Shown piece after piece: positions 41,962 to 51,839 of a DNA stretch of 64,000 nt. The position numbers and the translations under genes were made by a program. The stretch is from UBA2336 sp031395485 (GTDB taxonomy: Bacteria > Bacteroidota > Bacteroidia > Cytophagales > Cyclobacteriaceae), in assembly GCA_031395485.1 (NCBI GenBank), contig JANNUS010000009.1, positions 347,803 to 411,802 on the forward strand, in the 5' to 3' direction. Numbering within the stretch: the first letter of the stretch is position 1; every line of letters starts with the position of its first letter. The notes below the pieces were generated by a model, which worked only from the letters and a program-made list of their open reading frames with translations, made no database searches and had not been told where the DNA came from.

Positions 41962-43651
41962 ATCCTAACAGTCGGTTATGGTAATAGTATAGTGTGTTAA
42001 GATCTTGTGTCACGATATTGCCTTTCTTGTTCATTAAGAGCGGGCGCTTGAGATGGAACGTACCAACGTTTTCTAGCCCATGACGAATAACCAGGTCGGT
42101 CTTGCCTTTAAGGTGTGTTGCATAATTTGCTTTACCAGCTTTTTTAAGCGCATAGATTTGTTTCCGAACCTTCTTAAATACTAGCCTAAACTCAGAATAC
42201 TCTAGTTCAAGATCTTCTTCGGGTAAGCGCAAGAGACCAAACAGATCAAGCTTTTCATGCTTTTTTTGCCAGAGTTGAAAGGCTACAAATGCTACCAGGT
42301 GACTTGCAAAAACTCGATGAATGCGATGATATTCAGTAACAATGCGTTGACTCAACATGCGTGTATACTCATCTTCGCGTTGTTTGTCAATGGTAACATG
42401 GCCGTTCGAAAGAAAGTAATCACGCGTGTTAATAACTCGATCTTGCGCGTCTAAACTATTTCCGTCATCATCAACATAGTTGCCCATGATATCCAGCGCG
42501 CGGCCAATTGAAACGGATATGTTTGAACCTTTCGTGAAAAATTTAAACATGAACTGAAGCAATTGCAGGCTTCCATATTTATCTTCTTCCGGTAAATATC
42601 TGTCCTGACCTTTTATAGAAAGATAATCGTCAATTAACTCGGGGGCTTCTAATACGAAGTGATAGTTTAAGGTAACAGGCACAACAAAAATTTTACGAGG
42701 TACTTCACCTTCCGGAGTATTTAAATAAATGTTGCGTTGTGCTTCAGTGGCTGTAGAGAGGAGACCGAGTTTAAGATTTTTTTCAATTGTTCCAGAGCGA
42801 GAACGTGTGCCACCCGGAAAAAATAAACTATGCGCTCCTTTTTGTATCGCCAATCCTGAGTACATTTTAAGAGTTTCAAGGTATGGTAGATTTTTTTTTC
42901 TTCTATCCACCTTATATGCCCCTAAACTATTCATGAAGTATGCAATTATTTTAATGTTGAATAGATTGAGCCCTGCACCGTAAATAAAAGCGGGTAAACC
43001 TAATGAGTGAATAACCCAACCAATGAGGATGGAGTCAAGATTGCTTAGGTGCGTTGGCACAATAACAATGGTGCCTTCTTTCGTAAGTTTTCGCAGTTGC
43101 TTTACTTTACCAACAATTTGAATTTTATCGCGTAACGTATACTGATTTCGAAAAATTGCTCCAAATTTTTTTACGCGCGCAGCATTTAGCAAGCGGGAAA
43201 ACCAAAATTTGATAATGCTTCTTGCAAATTTATACGAACTTGGATTAAACTTCCCGGAGATTTCATTGGCATATCGATGAACGATACGTTTTAAAATTTC
43301 ATCTTCTTTATTGTTGGTGGTATTTCCGGGTTCGTCTAGTGGCCTTGCCGTGATCTCAACAAGTTCACTCTTTATAGATGCCCAAAACTTTGGTTCATCC
43401 AGCGGATCGACTCGCCAGCGGTTGCGTTTCATGCGCTGCTGTTCGCGATACACGGTAGCCTCTAGTTCATCGATGAGTTGTTTTCGCGTATGCCTTAGTT
43501 CCTTAATGCGTAAAAGGGACTGATTGGCGACTTCCTCTACAAATTCTTTGCGGTTTTTACTGAGTTGATACACGGGCCAATCGGGTATCCCTTCAAGGAC
43601 TGGCTCATATCGTTTATTTTTATTTTTCTTTTCTATGACTTCCACGGCCAC
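41939..43651 (-). CDS. PlsB-like glycerol-3-phosphate/lysophospholipid acyltransferase
   Basis: The 570-residue protein has the PlsC/PlsB acyltransferase motifs: PTHLSNLDSILIGW (block I, His-x4-Asp), then GAYKVDRRKKNLPYL (block II), SLFFPGGTRSRSGTIEKNLKLGLL (block III) and VPVTLNYHFVLEAPELI (block IV). Long helical N- and C-terminal parts set it apart from short PlsC and resemble PlsB-type enzymes. It probably acylates glycerol-3-phosphate at the inner membrane. The overlapping gpsA gene makes that substrate, which supports this choice, but a 1-acyl-G3P acceptor cannot be excluded. Confidence 0.85.
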   Translation of the reverse strand: MAVEVIEKKNKNKRYEPVLEGIPDWPVYQLSKNRKEFVEEVANQSLLRIKELRHTRKQLIDELEATVYREQQRMKRNRWRVDPLDEPKFWASIKSELVEITARPLDEPGNTTNNKEDEILKRIVHRYANEISGKFNPSSYKFARSIIKFWFSRLLNAARVKKFGAIFRNQYTLRDKIQIVGKVKQLRKLTKEGTIVIVPTHLSNLDSILIGWVIHSLGLPAFIYGAGLNLFNIKIIAYFMNSLGAYKVDRRKKNLPYLETLKMYSGLAIQKGAHSLFFPGGTRSRSGTIEKNLKLGLLSTATEAQRNIYLNTPEGEVPRKIFVVPVTLNYHFVLEAPELIDDYLSIKGQDRYLPEEDKYGSLQLLQFMFKFFTKGSNISVSIGRALDIMGNYVDDDGNSLDAQDRVINTRDYFLSNGHVTIDKQREDEYTRMLSQRIVTEYHRIHRVFASHLVAFVAFQLWQKKHEKLDLFGLLRLPEEDLELEYSEFRLVFKKVRKQIYALKKAGKANYATHLKGKTDLVIRHGLENVGTFHLKRPLLMNKKGNIVTQDLNTLYYYHNRLLGYDLEKFI

Positions 43652-43695
43652 AAAATACTACAATTCTAGCACCCGTACGGAGCTTATATACACTT

Positions 43696-43935
43696 TTATA
43701 GTATTTGCGTGGCTTCGGCAAGTGCTTGTTCCATAGCTTCAAACCGATCAAGGGCTTTTTGTATAAATACTTCGGTGGTTATCGAGTACAAGTCTTTGTC
43801 CGAAGTGAGTTCAAATTGATCTATTTTAAAGGTTTGCTCTAATAAGCCTTTTTCGAGTTTAATCAAATAACGGTTGTTCCAATGAAACAGCGTGATCTTG
43901 CATTGAGGATGAGGGATTTCACCAATAATTCGCAT
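43696..43935 (-). CDS. Small conserved hypothetical protein
   Basis: The 79-residue protein (IIGEIPHPQCKITLFHWNNRYLIKLEKG, then EVFIQKALDRFEAMEQALAEA) has a beta-rich first half and a helical end. No signal or membrane segment is visible. I recall similar short proteins in Bacteroidota but can name no function. It lies 44 bases before the acyltransferase gene on the same strand, so the three genes probably form one unit. Confidence 0.7.
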   Translation of the reverse strand: MRIIGEIPHPQCKITLFHWNNRYLIKLEKGLLEQTFKIDQFELTSDKDLYSITTEVFIQKALDRFEAMEQALAEATQIL

Positions 43936-44215
43936 ACTACATTATGTTGAATCAACAATATTATTGATTAATCTGGGTAGTTCTAAAAACTTATCTTTAA
44001 TGGCCTTAACTATTCTCAAAAAGAGAAGGGTAAAGTGTTTTTAAAAGTATCCTTCAGTGGTTTGTTATTTAAAATGTGAGTAGACTAAAATCGTAGATAT
44101 TCCGTTTTGAAGTAGTAAAGCTTCGTTGCAAGTAATGGAGGACACAAATTAACTTTAGGTGTGAATTTTTTGGATACAAGATTGGGTTTTATATTGTAGG
44201 CTTAAACCGAGCAAA
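43936..44215. other. Divergent intergenic region
   Basis: This 280-base gap lies between divergent genes. It holds a promoter-like pair, TTG (44126-44128) and TAACTTTA (44150-44157), 21 bases apart and fitting the rightward gliding-type gene. Nothing else is evident. Confidence 0.45.
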
Positions 44216-47107
44216 ATGATTGAACAGAGATTGAGAAGAGTGAAAGCTGGTTTTATACTACTGTTTGGGGTATGGTTACTGATAGTTCCATTATTCACCG
44301 CCACAGCCACCCACCTAAGAGCTGGTGAAATTACAGTTGAGCGCATTAGTTGCGTAAGCCGCACGTTCCGTATTACAGTAACGGTTTATACGGATACGGA
44401 CTCGCCAGTTAGGTTTGGCGGAAGCCAAGATATATTAGACTTCGGAGATGGTAAAGGAATGCTTGTGCCCGAAACCCAAAATACTCCTTATCCAGGCGGA
44501 GTGGATATTGGTATTGCATCGTTTTCTGTATTACACACCTATGGTGGCCCCGGTTTATTTACAATAAGCTACCTCGAGCCTAATCGCAATGAAGGTGTTT
44601 TAAATATTGATAACTCGGTTAACACTACGTTTTATATTGAAACCCAAATAGACTTAAGTGTTTTGTTATGCGATAACAGCCCCGTGTTATTAGTACCGCC
44701 TATCGATCAGGCATGTAGTGGAGTTGCTTTTTATCATAACCCGGGGGCGTACGATCCCGATGGTGATAGTCTTTCATTTGAATTGGTTATTCCTTATTTC
44801 AAGAGAAGTTCAAATGTTGCCGGTTATCGTGATCCAAATAATTCTGGGTTTTATACAAATTTTTCGCAAGGAAACGAAAATGGTAATGCCCCGCCAACGT
44901 TTACCATCGACCCAATTGACGGAACAATTGTATGGGATGCACCAGGCCAAGCAGGTGAGTACAATATTGCGTTTATAATTAAAGAATGGCGAAATATTAA
45001 CGGAGCCTGGAGAGAGATTGGGTTTGTTCGAAGAGATATGCAGGTTATTGTTTCGGGAGCTTGTACAAATGAGCGACCAAAACTTATTGTGCCGAATGAT
45101 ACGTGCATTGTAGCAGGTGCTATTTTGAACAAAACAATTTTTGGAATTGACCCCGAAAACCATATTGTGAAAATTGAAGCCTTCTCCCAAATATTAGCGA
45201 CTGATTTTCCTTCTCGCGCTACGGTTAGCCCCAATCCTCCAATTTTCCAATCATCAAGCCCAACAGCCGAACTTGACTTTAATTGGGTCACCAATTGTGA
45301 GCATGTAAAAGATCAGGCATACCTTGTTGTATTTAAAATAACAGATGACCCACCGTTAGGGCCAAGCCTTGTAACATTCGAAACGTGGCGAATTAATGTT
45401 ATTGCACCCGCTCCCATATTGCAACCCGTTACCGTAGATCTACTTCAACGTCATGCCAGGCTTGATTGGGACGCCTATGACTGTTTTAGAGAGGCAGAAA
45501 AAATGCAGATATGGAGAAGAGTTGATGATACTAATTTTGCTCCCGATGATTGTTTTACAGGCATGCCTAAATTTTTAGGATTTAGTTTGATCGCGGAGGT
45601 TCCAATCAAGAATGGGCAAGGGCCATCGGCAACTCCTATAACCACGTATACCGACACAAATGGAGGCAGAGGTCTTGCAGTTGGTGCGAAATATTGTTAT
45701 CGACTTGTTGCTTTGTTTCCATTGCCATTGGGTGGCGAAAGTTATGTTTCAGCCGAAGTATGCATTGCTCCAATTTTAGCCGATGCTCCAGTTGTTACCC
45801 ATGTTACTGTCGACAAAACAGGCGATGCAGATGGCGAAGTTACTATTCGATGGACACCACCATTTGAAATTGATCCGGGGCAATACCCGGGCCCTTATGA
45901 ATACATGGTAAAAAGAGTAGGTGTTACAGGAACTACATACATAAGCCCCAAAATTACAGCCACAACATGGACTGATGCTCGTGTAGATACGCGCGATGAA
46001 CAATATTCGTATCAAATACGACTATATTCTTCTGCGTTCGTTCCTCCTGTTGACTCCTCTGCGCTAGCGTCTTCTTTATGGCTAGAGCTTAATCCGCAAA
46101 AAAGTAAGATTGAATTGAACTGGCGTGCATCTGTGCCGTGGTCGAATCAAATAGAGGATTACCCGATGCATCGTATTTATCGAGGAGATGAAGGAGCCAC
46201 CGAAGCAGAGATGGTATTGATTGATAGCGTAAATGTTATTGAAGAAGGTTTTACATACCTCGATACGGGTAAACTTGCAGAGGGTGACACGTTAAATGGC
46301 AGTAAAATATATTGTTATCGAGTAATGGCAAGGGGTAGTTACGGCAATGCTAATCCTGCCATCCCCAATCCGCTCATAAATTTCTCTCAAATAAATTGCG
46401 CTCAGCCTACCTATGAAGTGCCTCCCTGTAAACCAATTATTGCGGCATTTATTGATACATGCAAAGATTTCTTTGAGAATTACGGATGTAATCCGGGTAA
46501 CTATTATACCAATGTAATTAAGTGGAATGCACCCGAAGGCTTATGTGCAGATGACGTACGATATTATAATGTGTATGCCTCCGATAATTTGATTGCAACG
46601 AATGTTCGTGATACTTTTTATCTGCATACAAATTTGTCAACCTTGGCATATTGTTATCGAATTGCGGCAGTTGATAGATCGAATAATGAGAGTACCCTTA
46701 GTGATCCTGTATGCAACGATAATTGCCCGTATTACGAACTACCGAATGTATTTTCTCCCGGAAATGCAGACGGCAGAGAGTGCAATGATTTGTTCAGAGC
46801 TTTCGGTGCCCCTTTAGTGGCAAATTCAGAATGCGCCCCTGCAGATGTTGATGGTGAACGGTGCGCAAGATTTGTTCAAAAAGTTGACTTCACGGTTTAC
46901 AATCGGTGGGGAAAAGAGGTTTACCAGTATGTAGGCCAACAAGGTGACGATGATAAAGGTATTTATATTAACTGGGATGGTCGTGATGAGCAGGGCAGGG
47001 AATTAGCCTCGGCAGTTTACTATTATATTGCCGTTGTGACGTTCGACAGGCGTAATTCGCGCGACCGCGTTGAAATAATAAAGGGATGGGTGCATCTGGT
47101 GAGGTAA
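44216..47107 (+). CDS. Large secreted gliding-motility-associated protein
   Basis: The 963-residue protein has a signal peptide (GFILLFGVWLLIVPLFTATA), then Cys-rich beta domains with a PKD-like region (DILDFGDGKGMLVPE, YHNPGAYDPDGDSLSFELVIP) typical of Cytophagales surface proteins. Several fibronectin-like repeats follow (VTVDKTGDADGEVTIRWTPP, LDWDAYDCFREAEKMQIWRR). The C-terminus is the gliding-motility-associated module: YELPNVFSPGNADGREC, VDFTVYNRWGKEVYQYV, INWDGRDEQGRELASAVYYYIA. It is likely exported by the type IX system and acts in adhesion or gliding; no partner is shown. It overlaps the DCC gene downstream. Confidence 0.9.
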   Translation: MIEQRLRRVKAGFILLFGVWLLIVPLFTATATHLRAGEITVERISCVSRTFRITVTVYTDTDSPVRFGGSQDILDFGDGKGMLVPETQNTPYPGGVDIGIASFSVLHTYGGPGLFTISYLEPNRNEGVLNIDNSVNTTFYIETQIDLSVLLCDNSPVLLVPPIDQACSGVAFYHNPGAYDPDGDSLSFELVIPYFKRSSNVAGYRDPNNSGFYTNFSQGNENGNAPPTFTIDPIDGTIVWDAPGQAGEYNIAFIIKEWRNINGAWREIGFVRRDMQVIVSGACTNERPKLIVPNDTCIVAGAILNKTIFGIDPENHIVKIEAFSQILATDFPSRATVSPNPPIFQSSSPTAELDFNWVTNCEHVKDQAYLVVFKITDDPPLGPSLVTFETWRINVIAPAPILQPVTVDLLQRHARLDWDAYDCFREAEKMQIWRRVDDTNFAPDDCFTGMPKFLGFSLIAEVPIKNGQGPSATPITTYTDTNGGRGLAVGAKYCYRLVALFPLPLGGESYVSAEVCIAPILADAPVVTHVTVDKTGDADGEVTIRWTPPFEIDPGQYPGPYEYMVKRVGVTGTTYISPKITATTWTDARVDTRDEQYSYQIRLYSSAFVPPVDSSALASSLWLELNPQKSKIELNWRASVPWSNQIEDYPMHRIYRGDEGATEAEMVLIDSVNVIEEGFTYLDTGKLAEGDTLNGSKIYCYRVMARGSYGNANPAIPNPLINFSQINCAQPTYEVPPCKPIIAAFIDTCKDFFENYGCNPGNYYTNVIKWNAPEGLCADDVRYYNVYASDNLIATNVRDTFYLHTNLSTLAYCYRIAAVDRSNNESTLSDPVCNDNCPYYELPNVFSPGNADGRECNDLFRAFGAPLVANSECAPADVDGERCARFVQKVDFTVYNRWGKEVYQYVGQQGDDDKGIYINWDGRDEQGRELASAVYYYIAVVTFDRRNSRDRVEIIKGWVHLVR

Positions 47108-47502
47108 GACATAGCATTGTTTTGTTTGATGGTGTTTGTAACCTATGCAGTGGGTCGGTACAGTTTATTATAAAACGCGACCCTCGTAAAATTTTTCAGT
47201 TTGCAGCATTGCAATCAGACTTCGGCCAGCATCAACTCGAGAAATTCCAGGTTGATACGCTCGCATTCAATACGATAGTTCTAATCCATGAAAATCGGGT
47301 TTATCAAAGAAGCAATGCGGCCCTGGAGATTGCCAGGCAGCTGCACGGAGGATGGAAATTGTTGTATGGATTTAAAATTCTACCGCTTTTTATTCGTGAT
47401 GGCGTATACAATTGGATAGCCAATCACCGGTATAGTTTCTTTGGAAAAAAAGATGCCTGTTGGATACCCACCCCTGAGCTAAGCGGAAGATTTCTGGGAT
47501 AG
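47086..47502 (+). CDS. DCC-family thiol-disulfide-like protein
   Basis: The 138-residue protein has the DxxCxxC signature VLFDGVCNLCSGSVQFIIKRD at residues 12-22 and the family RSNAALEIARQLHGGWKLLY and NWIANHRYSFFGKKDACW near the end. DCC proteins (DUF393) resemble thioredoxins and are thought to be redox-active, but partners are unknown. The gene overlaps the end of the gliding-type gene by 22 bases; the first codons may be start-site ambiguity. Confidence 0.88.
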   Translation: MGASGEVRHSIVLFDGVCNLCSGSVQFIIKRDPRKIFQFAALQSDFGQHQLEKFQVDTLAFNTIVLIHENRVYQRSNAALEIARQLHGGWKLLYGFKILPLFIRDGVYNWIANHRYSFFGKKDACWIPTPELSGRFLG

Positions 47503-47583
47503 TATTTGGCTTTTCTTAAATTGTAATCGCATGTTGATCCAACCTCAACACTTAAACACATAAGCACTTTAACACATTCAACA

Positions 47584-48456
47584 ATGAGAGCATATATTTT
47601 TCCAGGACAAGGGTCGCAGTTTACCGGAATGGCCAACGATATTTACGATGCAAATCTACGAGCCAAAGAAATCCTTGATCAGGCTAATGATATCTTAGGA
47701 TTTAAAATCACCGATGTGATGTTTACCGGTACAGCCGATGAATTGAAGCAAACAAGTATTACTCAACCTGCAATTTTTATTCACTCTGTTGCTTTGGCAC
47801 TTTCAAGCGAAGAATTCCATCCCGACATGGTTGCAGGTCACTCGCTGGGCGAATTTTCTGCTTTGGTGGCGAATAAGACATTATTATTTCCTGATGCACT
47901 AAGGCTTGTATATAAACGAGCAATGGCTATGCAGCGAGCCTGTGAGATTAATCCATCCACCATGGCTGCAATTTTAGGACTGGATGATAAAATTGTAGAA
48001 GAAATTTGTGCATCAATTGATGACATAGTTGTGGCGGCAAATTATAACTGCCCCGGCCAGTTAGTTATTTCCGGATCAAACAAAGGAATTGAAATTGCAT
48101 GTGAGAGATTAAAAGGCGCTGGCGCAAAACGTGCGCTTCCGTTGCCGGTGGGTGGCGCTTTTCACTCTCCGCTTATGGAGCCTGCTCGCGAAGAATTGGC
48201 AGCAGCAATTGAAAGTACATCGTTTAGTAAACCTGTGTGCCCGGTATATCAAAATGTAAATGCATTGCCTTCAATGGATGTAAATGAAATTAAAAGAAAT
48301 CTAATAGCTCAGCTAACTGCCCCCGTTCGATGGACACAATCTGTTCAGAACATGACAAAAGATGGAGCAAAAGTGTTTATTGAATGTGGCCCCGGCAAAG
48401 TACTTCAGGGCTTAGTAAAGAAAATTTCTCCAGAAGCAGAGGGCAAAAGCATTTAA
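47584..48456 (+). CDS. fabD: Malonyl-CoA:ACP transacylase
   Basis: FabD moves malonate from CoA to acyl carrier protein for fatty acid chain growth. The 290 residues show YIFPGQGSQFTGMAND, the nucleophile Ser in VAGHSLGEFSALVAN, the Arg in LVYKRAMAMQRACE, the catalytic His in GGAFHSPLMEPA, and ECGPGKVLQGLVKKI. It works with accB/accC and fabH elsewhere in the window. The 3' end meets the convergent folK stop. Confidence 0.96.
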   Translation: MRAYIFPGQGSQFTGMANDIYDANLRAKEILDQANDILGFKITDVMFTGTADELKQTSITQPAIFIHSVALALSSEEFHPDMVAGHSLGEFSALVANKTLLFPDALRLVYKRAMAMQRACEINPSTMAAILGLDDKIVEEICASIDDIVVAANYNCPGQLVISGSNKGIEIACERLKGAGAKRALPLPVGGAFHSPLMEPAREELAAAIESTSFSKPVCPVYQNVNALPSMDVNEIKRNLIAQLTAPVRWTQSVQNMTKDGAKVFIECGPGKVLQGLVKKISPEAEGKSI

Positions 48457-48947
48457 TCTTGGGTGATAAGTTTTTCAACACGTAGTTTATCCTCACACTC
48501 AATTAACAACTGGCTAACAGTTTTTCCGCTTGCAGGATGAATAAAATCAGGAGCTATTTCAATTAGCGGGAGCAACGTAAATTTTCGATTGGGTATTTCA
48601 GGATGCGGAACAGTTAAGTTGTCCACCTGGATTATCGAACTACCAAAAAATAGGATATCAATATCTATAGCGCGCGCCTCCCAACGATTTTTCCGAATAC
48701 GCCCCAATTTTTTCTCTATATCCAAAACCTGAGAAAGAAGTGCCACAGCTTCCAGCGAAGAACTTAATTCAAGTACCTGATTGTAAAATGCTGGTTGCTG
48801 GTTATTGCCCCAGGGGTCAGTTTTATAAATAGATGATGCTGTAACAATCTTACCTGCAAGACGACTGATTTCCTGCCGTGCAATGCTAAGATTGGCTTGC
48901 TTGTTACCGAGGTTGCTCCCTAATAAAATGAAAACTTGATTTTGCAT
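48453..48947 (-). CDS. folK: 2-amino-4-hydroxy-6-hydroxymethyldihydropteridine pyrophosphokinase
   Basis: FolK moves pyrophosphate from ATP to hydroxymethyldihydropterin in folate synthesis. The 164 residues have VFILLGSNLGNKQANLSIARQEI, SSIYKTDPWGNNQQPAFYNQVLEL, the signature RWEARAIDIDILFFGSS (metal-binding Asp pair) and VPHPEIPNRKFTLLPLIEI. Cytoplasmic. It is a single leftward gene in a rightward neighbourhood, divergent from sppA. Confidence 0.95.
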   Translation of the reverse strand: MQNQVFILLGSNLGNKQANLSIARQEISRLAGKIVTASSIYKTDPWGNNQQPAFYNQVLELSSSLEAVALLSQVLDIEKKLGRIRKNRWEARAIDIDILFFGSSIIQVDNLTVPHPEIPNRKFTLLPLIEIAPDFIHPASGKTVSQLLIECEDKLRVEKLITQD

Positions 48948-48967
48948 TCAATGCAAACTTAAGTTTT

Positions 48968-48995
48968 TTTGGCGTGCGAGTATTCAGTAGTTTTG
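48968..48995 (+). promoter_or_regulatory. Possible promoter of sppA
   Basis: TTTG (48968-48971) and TAGTTTTG (48988-48995) are 16 bases apart, slightly short for the Bacteroidota consensus, about 70 bases before the sppA ATG. Confidence 0.4.
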
Positions 48996-49064
48996 AATCC
49001 GCCTTCTGCCATACTTTCTGTAACTGTACGGATTGCTGGTAGGGAGGCTTAAATCATTTTATAT

Positions 49065-50819
49065 ATGAATTTTTTTAAATCATTTTTAGCTTCCTGCTTG
49101 GGTACGCTTGTTTCGTTAATTGTGTTGGTTATTCTGGTTATTGGTGTTTTTTCTGGCCTAGCTGCCGAAGACGAGGTTATAGTCAAAGATAACTCTGTTT
49201 TACAGCTAAATCTGGATGCTCAGATTACAGAGCAGCAAATTGAAAACCCCTTTGAGGGCTTGCCTATTCCTGGAAATACAGTTGCCAATGTGGGTCTCCT
49301 ACAATTAAAGCAGACTATACATAATGCCAAGAGTGATCCTAAAATAAAGGGAATTTACTTGAATGTAACCTACCCGATGACGGGTTTTTCTACAGTTGAA
49401 GAAATTCGTCAATCAATAATTGATTTTCGTAAGAGTGGAAAGTGGGTAGTAGCCTATTCCGATATGATGTCTGAGCAAGCTTATTATTTAGCGTCCGCTG
49501 CCGACAAAGTTTATTTGAACCCCGAAGGTGAAGTTGAATTTAATGGGTTGGCTATTGAGATGACATTTTTCAAAAAAATGTTCGAAAAACTTGAGATTAA
49601 ACCTGAAGTATTTAGAGTTGGTGAGTTTAAGAGCGCTGTAGAGCCATTTTTATTGGAAAAAATGAGCGATGAAAACCGATTGCAACTTACCGAGATGGTG
49701 AATTCGATTTATGATCACGTGTTAACCGGAATTTCAGAATCACGAGGCGTTTCAAAAGATAAGTTGAAGGAAATTTCTGATAAAATGTTGGCGCGCACGG
49801 CAAAGCTTTCCGTAACGTATGGATTAGTTGATTCATTACTTTACTACGATCAGGTATTGAACGATTTGCGAGAAAGGCTCTCCATTGGTGAAACAGCGAA
49901 AGTAAATTTTATTAAGTATAATAAATATCGGAAGAGTGTTCACGAGCCGGCTAATTCCTCTGAAAATGAGATTGCCGTAATTGTGGCGGACGGAACAATT
50001 TATCCGGGCTCAGCGGATGAGGGAATTGTAGGTGCTGATACGTTTACAGAAGAAATTCGAAAAGCCCGAGAAAATAAAAAGGTTAAGGCCATTGTAATAC
50101 GGGTTAATTCCCCGGGTGGGAGTTTCCAAGCTTCGGATGCCATGTGGAGAGAAGTATCGCTTGCTACTAAGGTAAAACCTGTTATCGCTTCCATGTCTGA
50201 CTATGCGGCTTCTGGAGGTTATTATTTATCCATGGCGTGCGATACCATTGTTGCACAACCTCATACAATTACAGGCTCTATCGGAATTTTTAGTATCTTA
50301 TTCGATGCCAGTGGCCTGATGGGAAATAAATTAGGAATTACAACCGATGGTGTTAAAACAGGAGAGTACGGTGAGATGATTACGATGAGCCGACCGCTTA
50401 CCGATGCAGAAAAGAATGTGTGGCAGACAAGAACGGAAGAGATTTATGAAACCTTTACTTCAAAAGCAGCCGAAGGAAGAAAATTAACGATAAGTGAGAT
50501 AAAAAAAGTTGCTTCTGGTAGAGTATGGACGGGCGTTCAGGCTAAGAATAAGGGGTTGGTTGATGTGTTAGGTGGTTACAACGATGCGTTAAGAATTGCC
50601 GCAACAAAGTCGGGCATTGAAGATAACTACCGCGTAAGGTTGTATCCCCATGTGAAAAATTTCTACGAGCAATTGATGGAAGGCTTGCAAGAGAATGCAA
50701 AGACAAATACACTGAAGGTAGAAATGGGACAATACTATATGCTGTATGATCAGTGGCAACATGTTAAAAGTTACAGCGGTGTTCAGGCGCGAATGCCTTT
50801 TGAGTTTAGAATTAAGTAG
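49065..50819 (+). CDS. sppA: Signal peptide peptidase SppA, long (67K) form
   Basis: SppA degrades cleaved signal peptides at the inner membrane. The 584 residues begin with a membrane anchor (LASCLGTLVSLIVLVILVIGVFSGLA) followed by two serine-protease-fold halves, as in the E. coli enzyme. The catalytic Lys is in FRVGEFKSAVEPF and the Ser in SMSDYAASGGYYLSMACDTI; RVNSPGGSFQASD and TITGSIGIFSILFD are also conserved. It is read with bioB 33 bases downstream; that pairing has no evident meaning. Confidence 0.95.
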   Translation: MNFFKSFLASCLGTLVSLIVLVILVIGVFSGLAAEDEVIVKDNSVLQLNLDAQITEQQIENPFEGLPIPGNTVANVGLLQLKQTIHNAKSDPKIKGIYLNVTYPMTGFSTVEEIRQSIIDFRKSGKWVVAYSDMMSEQAYYLASAADKVYLNPEGEVEFNGLAIEMTFFKKMFEKLEIKPEVFRVGEFKSAVEPFLLEKMSDENRLQLTEMVNSIYDHVLTGISESRGVSKDKLKEISDKMLARTAKLSVTYGLVDSLLYYDQVLNDLRERLSIGETAKVNFIKYNKYRKSVHEPANSSENEIAVIVADGTIYPGSADEGIVGADTFTEEIRKARENKKVKAIVIRVNSPGGSFQASDAMWREVSLATKVKPVIASMSDYAASGGYYLSMACDTIVAQPHTITGSIGIFSILFDASGLMGNKLGITTDGVKTGEYGEMITMSRPLTDAEKNVWQTRTEEIYETFTSKAAEGRKLTISEIKKVASGRVWTGVQAKNKGLVDVLGGYNDALRIAATKSGIEDNYRVRLYPHVKNFYEQLMEGLQENAKTNTLKVEMGQYYMLYDQWQHVKSYSGVQARMPFEFRIK

Positions 50820-50852
50820 AACGAGTAACCATTTACCATTAACGGATAACGA

Positions 50853-51839
50853 ATGACTCAGCTTCGTAACGACTGGACAAAAAAAGAAATCACTGAAATT
50901 TTCAATTCGCCAATACTTGATTTAGTATACCGGGCGGCTACGGTTCATCGGCAATTTCATGACCCGCAAGAAGTACAAGTTTGTACTTTATTGTCGGTAA
51001 AAACAGGTGGGTGCCCTGAAGATTGTTCATATTGTCCGCAAGCAGCGCGCTATCATACCGATGTTAAAGTACATAAGCTATTAGAAGTTGACGAGGTATT
51101 ATTAAAAGCGAATGAAGCCCGAGAAACAGGCAGTACGCGCTTTTGTATGGGTGCAGCATGGCGTGAGGTTCGCGACAACCGTGACTTTGATAAGGTGATT
51201 GATATGGTAAAAGGTGTAAACGCTTTAGGGATGGAAGTGTGTTGCACATTGGGTATGCTAACGCCCGAGCAAGCTATAAAACTGAAAGAAGCCGGCCTTT
51301 ACGCTTACAATCATAACCTGGATACAAGCGAAGAATTTTATAGCGATATAATTACTACGCGCAATTATGGCGATAGATTAACTACGCTTGAAAATGTTCG
51401 TCAAGCAAAAATCTCTGTGTGCTCCGGTGGAATCATTGGGATGGGTGAAAATGAGAACGATCGTATCGGCATGCTACATACTCTTGCTACTTTGCCCGAA
51501 CACCCAGAGTCAGTTCCAGTAAATGCGTTGATTCCGGTAGAAGGAACACCGTTAGAAGATCAGGAAAAAGTATCTATATGGGAAATGGTTCGGATGATCG
51601 CTACAGCACGCATCATCATGCCCAAAGCAATGGTTCGACTATCAGCTGGAAGAGTGCGAATGAATTTGGAGGAGCAGGCGCTTTGTTTTTTAGCAGGTGC
51701 AAACAGTATTTTTGCGGGTGATAAGCTCCTTACAACGCCTAATCCAAGTACGGTTCAGGATAAGGAAATGTTTCAGTTGTTACAATTGAGGCCTCGCAAG
51801 GCATTTCGAGATAAAGAGGTAAAAAGTCTTATTTTTTGA
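50853..51839 (+). CDS. bioB: Biotin synthase
   Basis: This radical-SAM enzyme inserts sulfur into dethiobiotin. The 328 residues show the 4Fe-4S motif in TGGCPEDCSYCPQAARY (Cys-x3-Cys-x2-Cys), the 2Fe-2S ligands in RFCMGAAWREVRD and EVCCTLGML, YNHNLDTSEEFYSDIITTRNYGDRL, CSGGIIGMGE and the closing AMVRLSAGRVRMN. No other bio genes are in the window. Its product serves AccB at 32 kb. Confidence 0.97.
   Translation: MTQLRNDWTKKEITEIFNSPILDLVYRAATVHRQFHDPQEVQVCTLLSVKTGGCPEDCSYCPQAARYHTDVKVHKLLEVDEVLLKANEARETGSTRFCMGAAWREVRDNRDFDKVIDMVKGVNALGMEVCCTLGMLTPEQAIKLKEAGLYAYNHNLDTSEEFYSDIITTRNYGDRLTTLENVRQAKISVCSGGIIGMGENENDRIGMLHTLATLPEHPESVPVNALIPVEGTPLEDQEKVSIWEMVRMIATARIIMPKAMVRLSAGRVRMNLEEQALCFLAGANSIFAGDKLLTTPNPSTVQDKEMFQLLQLRPRKAFRDKEVKSLIF

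Noticed and set aside
44810..45294. Two overlapping leftward ORFs inside the large gliding-type gene
   Set aside because: Shadow frames; no start context, signal or motif, and the sense gene has clear domains.
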